NCBI GenBank assembly: GCA_964526565.1
Contig: CAZGMC010000109.1
Location: 1 to 13,360 of the forward strand
From: CAZGMC01 sp964526565
Lineage (GTDB): Bacteria > Pseudomonadota > Alphaproteobacteria > DSM-16000 > Inquilinaceae
Length of the DNA stretch: 13,360 nucleotides
Direction: 5' to 3'
Part shown: positions 7,295 through 13,360 of the stretch, in pieces
How the letters are laid out: each line of letters begins with the position of its first letter
How positions within the stretch are numbered: position 1 is the first letter of the stretch
Notes under the pieces: generated by a model
The model's database searches: none
Seen by the model: the letters and a program-made list of their open reading frames with translations, nothing else
Told to the model about the DNA's origin: nothing
Made by a program: the position numbers and the translations under genes

Positions 7295-9942
7295 CCGAAC
7301 CCCTGCGCGGCACGCTGGTCTGGCAGTCCAGCAGGAAGGGCAAGGACACCGTCAAGGTCCGCCGGGTTGTCTACCCGACCAGGAAGGGACTGTCGCCGCC
7401 GACGCCGTTTCCCGACACGCAGCTCGCCCCGGCCCTGCAGGCAGTCAGCGAAGACGTCGAGGTCGACCTGGAGCTGGAGGGCGGCAAGCCGGTGCGCATC
7501 CGCCCGGCCGGCGAACCGTGGACGGCCTCGGCCGCGCCGCCGCCCCCGCCCAGGCCGCAGGCCACGTCCGGCCGGCCGGGGACGGGTCAGGGGCGTGGAC
7601 CCGCGGCCGCCGGCCGGGCTCAGGCGGGCCACACCCCGCGGCGGCCGGCCAGTGGCTTCCACAACCCGTACAATTTCATCCCCGCGGTCGAGCCGCTGGC
7701 GGGCCGCCCGGACCGGATCGCGCAGGGCCTGGAACAGGGCGCGCCGGCCGGGCACGACCGCTATCACGCGGACCGCTGGTCCGGGCGGATCGAGATCGCG
7801 CTGGAGACGGTGACGCCGCTGCTGATCCCCGACGCGGCGCGCGCCGAAGAGCAGGCCAACGGCCACAAGGTGTTCGACCTGCGCACCGACGCCGACGGCC
7901 GGCCATGCCTGCCGCCGACCTCGCTGAAGGGGGCGCTGCGGGCGGCGTACGAGGCGGTGACCAACTCCCGCCTGGCGGTGTTCCAGGGCCACGACGTGCC
8001 GCTGGCCCACCGCATGGATGCCCGCAGCGGCCTGGGCATGATCCCGGCCCGGGTGACCGACGACGGAAAGGGCCTGGAGCTGTGGCTTGGCACGTCGACA
8101 CCGGCGCCGGGCACCGACCGCCCGCAGGGCCCGATGTACGCCGCCTGGCTGCCCCGCTATCGCAAGGGGACGGGCGGCGTGGCGCCGTTCGCCGTGCGAT
8201 ATCCGGACAGGGAGCTGCCGAAGCACGGCGAGGCCGTGGCCTGCTGGCTGCAGNNNNNNNNNNNNNNNNNNNNNNNNNNNNNNNNNNNNNNNNNNNNNNN
8301 NNNNNNNNNNNNNNNNNNNNNNNNNNNNNNNNNNNNNNNNNNNNNNNNNNNNNTGATCCTGGCCCGCGGCCACGTCTGCATCACCAACCAGAACATCAAC
8401 AGCAAGCACGACGAGCGGGTGTTCTTCATTCCCGACAAGGCCAAGCCCGAGGTCGTGCCGCTTGCCCCCGAAAGGCTGAAGGAGCTGCGCACCGACTGGA
8501 AAAACCTGATCAAGAACTATCAGGACCTGCATGCGGACGACCTGAAGAAGCGGGACAGGGCCAACAAGCCCTATGACGCCTACCTGGGCGGCGAGCCCGG
8601 GAAGACCGCCTGGTCGCGACATGTCTACACGAGGGAAGACCGGGAGCTGCGTCCCGGCACCCTGTGCTACGCACGGCGTGACCCGGCAACCGGGGAGGTG
8701 CTCGCCCTCTACCCGGTGATGATCTCGCGCGAGCTGGCGGATTGCGCGCCAAAGGCGCTGCTGCCGGAGAGCCTGAAGCCTGCGACCCTCGTCAAGCCGC
8801 AGAGAGACGGCGAACGACGGGAGCCGGACGCCCATGCACGCCGGTTCTCCCGGCTCTCGCCGGCCGACCGGGTGTTCGGCTGGGCCAGCCAGAAGGGCGA
8901 CGGGGCGTGGCGCGGGCAATTGCGGGTCGGCCCGATCCGCTGCGAGACCGGGCCGGACGCGGCCATCCACCGTTTCCCGCAGGACAACCCGCTGCCGCTG
9001 GCCATCCTGTCGACGGCCAAGCCGCAGCAGGCCCGGTTCTACATCGCCAGGGACCAGACCGGCGAACCGCAGCCAGACCATATCCGCAAGGACGACGCGG
9101 CCTATCGCGAAGGCAAGGGCCTGCGCGGGCGCAAGGTGTTCCCGCACCCGGCCCATCTCGGACGGGCACCAGAGGTGGCCGAGGCCTATTGGGATCCCGA
9201 AGCCGCCGTGGCCGACTCGCGGCCCGACGCAACGCCGGTCCCCCGCCCGGCCGGCAGCCCGCTCCATCGCGAATACCGCCGCCGCGGCAATGTGCGCGAC
9301 GACCAGAACCGGTCGATCCGCGCCTGGGTCACTCCGGGCACCCGGTTCACCGCCTGGATCGACGTGATCAACCTGAACGAGGCCGAGCTCGGCGCGCTGC
9401 TGTGGCTGCTGTCGCTGAGCACGGACCCGGACGTCGGCGATACAGGCGCGGTGCACCGCCTGGGCGGCGGCAAGCCGCTCGGCTTCGGCAGCGTCCGCAT
9501 CAGCCTGACCGGGCTGGACCTGGCGAACGGCCATGGCAAGGCGGCCGAATACGGCTCGCTGTTCCCGGTCGACCCGGCCGCCGCCGCGGGTGACATGGTC
9601 CGGGCCACCGATGCGGCGACGGCGGCCGACGCCGGCACGCGCTTCATCGACGCCTTCAAGACCGCCGTGCAGGAGGGCTACCGCACGCCGACCTTCACCG
9701 CCGTTCCGTTCATCGCCGCCTTCCTGACCGCCGCCCGCGGCTTCCCGGACGACCTGCCGGTCCACTACCCGCGGCCATCGCCCGCACCAGACCCGGAGGG
9801 CAGGAACTACGAATGGTTCGTCGCCAATGACCGGACCGGCCGCGACGCCCCGCCCGGCAACCAGGTCGCCCTGGGACCGCTGGCCGACGACACCGGCCTG
9901 CCGTACTGGCCTGAACAGCAGCCCGCATTGCGCGGTCGCTGA
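7291..9942 (+). CDS. Cas7 with large insertion (TIGR03986 family), interrupted by assembly gap
   Basis: This is the third RAMP subunit, 883 codons long counting a 100-N gap. Residues 1-75 form a beta-rich lead domain of unknown role. A Pro/Ala/Gly-rich linker follows (about 76-120), and then the family signature FHNPYNF at 123-129. The Cas7 fold begins near 165. An acidic loop (D196, D200, D202) leads to LPPTSLKGALR at 207-217, and the glycine-rich loop LGGGKPLGFG lies far downstream at 724-733. Several hundred residues are thus inserted into one Cas7 domain, and SPADRVFGW after the gap is typical of TIGR03986. The N run (8254-8353) falls inside the insertion. The frame agrees on both sides, but because exactly 100 Ns is usually a placeholder, true length and residue numbers beyond 321 are unknown. 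It probably binds crRNA and target RNA at one end of the complex. ATGA overlaps csx19; GGGGAG precedes the start. Confidence 0.85.
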   Translation: MTEPLRGTLVWQSSRKGKDTVKVRRVVYPTRKGLSPPTPFPDTQLAPALQAVSEDVEVDLELEGGKPVRIRPAGEPWTASAAPPPPPRPQATSGRPGTGQGRGPAAAGRAQAGHTPRRPASGFHNPYNFIPAVEPLAGRPDRIAQGLEQGAPAGHDRYHADRWSGRIEIALETVTPLLIPDAARAEEQANGHKVFDLRTDADGRPCLPPTSLKGALRAAYEAVTNSRLAVFQGHDVPLAHRMDARSGLGMIPARVTDDGKGLELWLGTSTPAPGTDRPQGPMYAAWLPRYRKGTGGVAPFAVRYPDRELPKHGEAVACWLQXXXXXXXXXXXXXXXXXXXXXXXXXXXXXXXXXXILARGHVCITNQNINSKHDERVFFIPDKAKPEVVPLAPERLKELRTDWKNLIKNYQDLHADDLKKRDRANKPYDAYLGGEPGKTAWSRHVYTREDRELRPGTLCYARRDPATGEVLALYPVMISRELADCAPKALLPESLKPATLVKPQRDGERREPDAHARRFSRLSPADRVFGWASQKGDGAWRGQLRVGPIRCETGPDAAIHRFPQDNPLPLAILSTAKPQQARFYIARDQTGEPQPDHIRKDDAAYREGKGLRGRKVFPHPAHLGRAPEVAEAYWDPEAAVADSRPDATPVPRPAGSPLHREYRRRGNVRDDQNRSIRAWVTPGTRFTAWIDVINLNEAELGALLWLLSLSTDPDVGDTGAVHRLGGGKPLGFGSVRISLTGLDLANGHGKAAEYGSLFPVDPAAAAGDMVRATDAATAADAGTRFIDAFKTAVQEGYRTPTFTAVPFIAAFLTAARGFPDDLPVHYPRPSPAPDPEGRNYEWFVANDRTGRDAPPGNQVALGPLADDTGLPYWPEQQPALRGR
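8254..8353. other. Assembly gap of exactly 100 N
   Basis: One hundred undetermined bases lie inside the insertion of the TIGR03986-family gene. A round 100 usually denotes a scaffold join of unknown size. Flanking frames happen to agree although 100 is not a multiple of three, so the real missing length would be expected to be 3n+1 bases if the gene is intact. Confidence 0.99.
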
Positions 9943-9963
9943 CGGCATCGCGGAGATGGATCC

Positions 9964-11295
9964 ATGCGTCGCACGCTGATGCTCACGGTCGGATCCGGCG
10001 ACAAAAGGGATTTGGAAGCGTCGCTTTACCACCCGCTTTGCAAATCGATCACCGACGGCAAATGGGAGGCAATTATTCTTCTGCCGTCTCATCGTACGAT
10101 GGACCGGGCGGAAGAGGTGAAGCAACGCCTGCCGGAATACCCGATCTCGATTTAGAGATTGCCTGGCGACGGCGACGAAAACAACGCCGACGCGTGTTAC
10201 GCCCATTTCGACAAAGTCATCGAGGGCCTGCTCCGCGATGGCTTCGGAACCGACACGATTGTCGTTGATTTCACTCGCGGTACGAAGGCTATGAGAGCGG
10301 CGCTGGTGCTGGCCAGCGTCCGCCACGAGTTGCGAAGGCTACGCTACATGGATGGGGCCCGTGACCAACGGGGAACTGTAACGGCGGGAACCGAAGTGAT
10401 CGGCGAGACAACGACCATTGTCGCGCTGACCCACCGCCGGATCGACCTCGCCCGCGGGCTGGTTGAACACGGCAGCTTTGGCGCAGCACTCGAGCTGCTG
10501 CCAAAGCTGGACCACACTGTCGTGGCGCCCTTTCCGGCTTCCTCGCTGGATTTACCGGCCATGCGTCGCCTGGTCGAGTATCTGGCGGCATGGGACAGGC
10601 TGGACTATCGGACAGCACAGGCAATCAAACTCGCTTCCGAACGCAATCTACCCCCTGCCTGGTGGAGATTCTGCCCGTCAGACGAGGAAGTCCGCTGGGT
10701 GACGACCCTCGCCAACCAGCCGCAACGGGACGATCACGTTGCCATGGCCGACTGGCTGCGCCCGCTCATGGTCGACCTGCTGGCCAATGCCGAGCGGCGG
10801 GTCGCGCATGGGCAGTTCGAGGATGCCCTGGTGCGGGCCTATCGCGTCCTGGAACTGATTGGTCAAGCCTGCCTGTTCCGGCTCGGGATCGACAGCGAGA
10901 GGATACCTCCGGACGATACCGAAGTAGCCGAGCTGCTGACCAAAATAAGGAAGAAGAAGAGCGCCGAACCGGAAGAGAATCGCGATGGTACCCTCAAAGG
11001 GTCACGTGAGTTCGTGGCGCGCCTGTTGAAGCGGAAAAAAGTGGGAATTGCCCAATCCCTGATGAGCTTCGCCGACCGCGTCACGACTCTGAAGCCGACG
11101 TCCCGCAACGTAAGTGTCTTGATACACGGCTTTGAAGCCCAGGCACCGTCGGTGGAGACCGCCTGGACGGAGATGATCAACGGCCTTTGGGAGTTGCTCC
11201 GAAACGAACGAACGGACACAACCGCCGCCGAGACGTTTCCGGCCGATCAGGCGGTTGCGCGCTTTCTGTCTTTCAACATTGGAAACCAGAACTAG
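9964..11295 (+). pseudogene. CARF-HEPN accessory ribonuclease (TIGR02710-like) with in-frame amber codon
   Basis: Read through, this is a 443-residue protein. Its N-terminal CARF domain has LMLTVGSGDKRDLEASLYHP (5-24), LLPSHRT, and the ligand-pocket-type motif DFTRGTKAM around 102-110. The C-terminal half is helical and holds R381-N-x5-H388, an R-x6-H spacing that fits a HEPN RNase active site and is followed by Gly. In this family, cyclic oligoadenylate from Cas10 binds the CARF dimer and switches on RNA cleavage. A TAG at 10153-10155 (codon 64) splits it. Both sides are in the same frame and the protein reads naturally across, so this is a substitution, not a frameshift; CAG (Gln) to TAG is the simplest origin. 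Restart at TTG 10159 would lose the first CARF strand. GGAG at 9952-9955 precedes ATG 9964, 21 bp after the cas operon. It is visibly more AT-rich than the cas genes. It could be a genuine null, a sequencing error, or suppressed. Confidence 0.8.
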
Positions 11296-11342
11296 GATTT
11301 TTCCCTGCAATCTCTATGTCGGTGGGCAACTGCCCCGTCCAG

Positions 11343-11363
11343 GACCTGCGACCGCCGCAGGTC
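11343..11363 (+). terminator. Perfect 8-bp hairpin downstream of CARF gene, possible terminator
   Basis: GACCTGCG (11343-11350) pairs exactly with CGCAGGTC (11356-11363) around a five-base loop, 48 bp after the CARF stop codon. No U-tract follows, so if it ends transcription it would do so as a weak or Rho-assisted site. It could also simply stabilise the 3' end of the cas mRNA. Confidence 0.35.
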
Positions 11364-11455
11364 AGTGGAAGGAGCGAGTATGAACCATGGGCGCAAACGC
11401 GGGCATTTTTAACTGACTATACTCCTATTTATTGAAACACGATTGCGTCAAAAAA

Positions 11456-11484
11456 TTGTAGTTCTCCGCAAGATATGTTTTAAT
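11456..11484 (+). promoter_or_regulatory. Possible sigma70-like promoter in AT-rich patch
   Basis: TTGTAG at 11456-11461 and TTTAAT at 11479-11484 are separated by 17 bp. The -10 box matches the consensus at five of six positions, but the -35 box only at three. The site lies in the only strongly AT-rich stretch of the window and points toward 11823. Nothing else supports it. Confidence 0.25.
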
Positions 11485-11822
11485 AAGAGACAACCCAGAG
11501 AGAATGCCGGCATCCTCGCAGCGGCGCCGTGGTGATCGCCAGGTTCGAGTACCGCGGCTGCCCGCCCGGTTCGTGACCCTCTACCGCCGCCTGGGAACAT
11601 GATGACGACGCTCGGCGTGATGTCTGGACGGCATGGCAGGCAGCCTCCGGTCATGACCGCGCCATCTGCATGCGCCGACCAGGCCTTGGCCGGCAACCCG
11701 ACCCCCGGTCCGTGCAACAACGTTGCGGGCTCACCCAGCTGTGATGCCCGAGCCAGCCGATCGTGATTCGTCTTCCTCGCCCGCTCTCTCTAACGTGATG
11801 GAGGCATGTCGGGGGGCAACGA

Positions 11823-12134
11823 ATGCGGTCTTTGCTGGCAGTCCTGGTGACGATTGGTCTTGTTCTGGCGGTTGCCGGACCCGCGACGGCGTCACCCCTC
11901 GGCCTCCCTGTCGCACCGCTGGCCGACGCGATCGTCGCGGACACGCAGTCCGATGGCGACAATGCGGACCCTTGTTCGTGCGAGCAGATCGGCAGCTGTT
12001 CAGCGCCCTCCCTTCACCCTCCCGAAGGCTCGACCGCTTTCTCCCGGAAGCCGCCGCATCTCGTGCCGATCGGCGACCGCATCCCGAGCGGCCTGCTGCC
12101 GGACGTACCCTCGCCGCCTCCGCGCTCCGTCTGA
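11823..12134 (+). CDS. Small predicted secreted protein of unknown function
   Basis: This 103-residue protein is not a family I recognise. It begins with a clear signal peptide: a short basic start (MR), a hydrophobic core at 4-18, and a likely signal peptidase I site after ATA near residue 24. The mature part is short and acidic, then has three clustered cysteines (C-x-C...C in DPCSCEQIGSC), and ends in a Pro-rich tail (LPDVPSPPPRSV). Cys clusters and Pro-rich tails of this sort occur in small periplasmic proteins near redox or metal genes, but that is only a resemblance. A G-run just upstream (around 11812-11816) could serve as the ribosome binding site. It stands 113 bp before the DoxX-like gene in the same direction and may be co-transcribed with it. 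Confidence 0.5.
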   Translation: MRSLLAVLVTIGLVLAVAGPATASPLGLPVAPLADAIVADTQSDGDNADPCSCEQIGSCSAPSLHPPEGSTAFSRKPPHLVPIGDRIPSGLLPDVPSPPPRSV

Positions 12135-12247
12135 CGCGCTCGCGATACGCGCCGGCCAACCGTCGGCGCCGGGCGCCGGTTTGCACATGCGGCGGGCCGA
12201 CATGGCTCGGCCGTGCGAATGCAACTGACGGACGAGGAGACTCGAAA

Positions 12248-13192
12248 ATGGACTATCTTTATCCACGCGCCTTCGACCCGGCGCGCATCGCGCTGGCCCT
12301 GCGGGTCGGTCTGGGCTCGGTGTTCCTGATCGGTGGCTGGTTCAAACTGTCCCGGCTGCTCGATCCGGCGGCAAGCGACGGCCTGGTCGCCAAATACGTG
12401 AGCCCGACCGGCTACATCAACACGTTCTTCCAGGAGGTGCTGTTCGCCGAACCGATCGGCGATATCCTCACGCCCTGGGGCTTCCTGACCGCGCTGTCGA
12501 CCTTCGAACTGCTGTCCGGACTGGCGTTGATTGCCGGCTTCATGGTGCGGCCCCTTGCCCTGGTCTTCGGTTTCCTGCTTTGGACCTTCATCGCCGCATT
12601 GCCGGTGACCGTCTCGCCCGGCGCCATAGCGGCGGATCCCACCTATCTGTCGCCCGCCCTGTTGGTCCAGATCCGGGATATCGGCCTGTCCGGGCTGATG
12701 TTCGTGCTGCTCGGCCTGGGAGCAGGCGCCTGCAGCGTCGACCGCCGGCTGTTCGGCGACAATGACCCGGCCGGGCGCGAGGACTGGCAGGGCCTCGGCC
12801 TGCTGACCCGCTTGTCCCTGGCCGGGCCCTTGCTGATCGGTGGCCTGTTTGCCGGGATGGATCATATCCAGAGCTGGGGTCTCTGGCCGCCTCTGCTGAT
12901 CCTGACGGCTGCGGTTCTGATACTCGGAGTCGGGGTCCGCGTCGCCGGGGCGATCGCCGCCGGGGCGATGGTGTGGTTCATTGCCGGCAAGATCGACCCG
13001 TCGGCATCGCTGGTGGTCAACCTCAACGGTTTTAAACGGGAACTGGCGTTCCTTGCGGCCGGTGGCGTGCTCGGCCTCTATGGCGGCGGCTCGCGATACA
13101 CGCTTGAGGACCTGCGGGATCGCATGAACCTGGCGGCCGCCATGCTGCGGGCGAAACGGGGCTCGCGGCGACAGGTCAGGGAAAGCAACTGA
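12248..13192 (+). CDS. DoxX/DoxD-like integral membrane protein
   Basis: This 314-residue inner-membrane protein has several hydrophobic helices. The first (about 14-34) carries the DoxX-type pattern R-x3-G-x5-GG-x2-KL, here ending GGWFKL. Further segments are LTALSTFELLSGLALIAGF, the following LALVFGFLLWTFIAALPVTV, then DIGLSGLMFVLLGLGAGA, LAGPLLIGGLFAG, and LLILTAAVLILGVGVRVAGAIAAGAMVWFI split over two helices. Family members include the small subunit of thiosulfate:quinone oxidoreductase (DoxD) and many uncharacterised DoxX proteins linked to redox stress. I see nothing that specifies thiosulfate as substrate, and no DoxA-like partner is in the window. The frame is open far upstream, but ATG 12248 is the start: GAGGAG at 12234-12239 sits 8 bp before it, and the upstream translation is low-complexity Arg/Pro/Ala. 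The C-terminus is basic and cytoplasmic-looking. Confidence 0.8.
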   Translation: MDYLYPRAFDPARIALALRVGLGSVFLIGGWFKLSRLLDPAASDGLVAKYVSPTGYINTFFQEVLFAEPIGDILTPWGFLTALSTFELLSGLALIAGFMVRPLALVFGFLLWTFIAALPVTVSPGAIAADPTYLSPALLVQIRDIGLSGLMFVLLGLGAGACSVDRRLFGDNDPAGREDWQGLGLLTRLSLAGPLLIGGLFAGMDHIQSWGLWPPLLILTAAVLILGVGVRVAGAIAAGAMVWFIAGKIDPSASLVVNLNGFKRELAFLAAGGVLGLYGGGSRYTLEDLRDRMNLAAAMLRAKRGSRRQVRESN

Positions 13193-13360
13193 CCGAACCT
13201 CAGCGGCGGCCGGCCGGAAGCGCCCGCGTCGGCCGCTTGTTGGGCGATGCCGCGGCGCGGGGTCGGTGTGGCGGTGCGACCGGCCCGGCGGGACGGGACT
13301 TCCGCTTCGCAGGGCAGTCTCGCTATCCTCGGGCGGGGCGCGGGCCGGCCGTGGGCGGCC
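13193..13360. other. High-GC non-coding tail of the window
   Basis: After the DoxX-like stop codon there is only very GC-rich sequence. A loose palindrome (AGCGGC near 13201 against GGCCGCT near 13232) has no following T-run and is not a convincing terminator. No gene start is visible before the window ends. Confidence 0.5.

Larger units (their letters stand above)
11296..11822. other. Intergenic region with AT-rich patch, no convincing gene
   Basis: I see no supported gene here; the open frames on either strand lack recognisable content. The first part contains a perfect 8-bp hairpin (11343-11363). Then 11401-11490 is sharply AT-rich (about 32% GC at 11401-11460 against about 70% elsewhere). 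It holds a possible sigma70-type promoter, TTGTAG (11456-11461), 17-bp spacer, TTTAAT (11479-11484), and a single ATTGAAAC octamer at 11431-11438. From about 11490 on, the sequence returns to high GC with a short 55-codon frame at 11599-11766 that I do not trust. Confidence 0.6.

Noticed and set aside
2261..9942. Type III-E single-protein effector (Cas7-11/gRAMP)
   Set aside because: Cas10, Csx10 and Csx19 are present and the Cas7 domains are spread over three genes, so this is III-D-like.
7045..10326. Very long minus-strand open frame (over 1000 codons) across the TIGR03986 gene
   Set aside because: It is antisense to a gene with clear family motifs; high-GC DNA commonly leaves such frames open. 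Its translation is Arg/Gly/Ala-rich with no recognisable domain.
10159..11295. Independent gene starting at TTG 10159
   Set aside because: It lacks the first CARF strand and a ribosome binding site, and continues the frame of 9964-10155; it is the rest of one interrupted gene.
11448..11962. Minus-strand frames at 11448-11720 and 11651-11962
   Set aside because: No plausible start context or recognisable domain; they overlap the better-supported secreted-protein frame on the plus strand.
11723..12247. N-terminal extension of the DoxX-like gene from 11723
   Set aside because: The frame is open, but the translation is low-complexity, overlaps another gene, and a good GAGGAG site precedes ATG 12248.
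13200..13240. Rho-independent terminator after the DoxX-like gene
   Set aside because: The palindrome is imperfect and no T-run follows.

Overview
This is a window of roughly 70% GC DNA from what is probably a proteobacterium, most likely an alphaproteobacterium. That guess rests on the GC content, the GC-ending codon usage, and a dispersed-repeat type at the left edge that is familiar from Rhizobiales/Rhodospirillales genomes. No rRNA, tRNA or housekeeping marker is present to fix the taxonomy.

Positions 1-420 hold a tandem array of a repeat unit of about 188 bp, carrying 29-bp inverted arms, with no convincing gene. From 499 to 9942 there is one tightly coupled plus-strand operon of five genes encoding a type III CRISPR-Cas effector: cas10 without an HD domain but with an intact GGDD motif; a Cas7-Csx10(Cas5)-Cas11-like fusion; a protein with two Cas7 domains; Csx19 (TIGR03984 family); and a large Cas7 with an insertion (TIGR03986 family). 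This order and set of fusions match the III-D variant (III-D2, also called III-Dv) described from Synechocystis, in which a few multidomain proteins replace the usual ladder of separate Cas7 and Cas11 subunits. The four junctions overlap by 4-11 bp or are separated by 1 bp, which indicates coupled translation. The last gene contains a 100-N assembly gap.

Twenty-one bases after the operon comes a CARF-HEPN type accessory gene (TIGR02710-like, 9964-11295), the expected cyclic-oligoadenylate-responsive ribonuclease. It is interrupted by one in-frame amber codon at codon 64, with both halves otherwise intact and in the same frame. Together the genes describe an RNA-guided complex: Cas7 domains bind crRNA and probably cut target RNA, Cas10 makes a cyclic oligoadenylate messenger, and the CARF-HEPN protein would answer it if the amber codon is an error or is bypassed.

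No CRISPR array, cas6, cas1 or cas2 is visible, so crRNA supply and adaptation must lie outside the window or act in trans. Positions 11296-11822 are non-coding and include a strongly AT-rich patch (about 32% GC at 11401-11460). After it come a small predicted secreted protein (11823-12134) and a DoxX/DoxD-like membrane protein (12248-13192), which look unrelated to the CRISPR locus.
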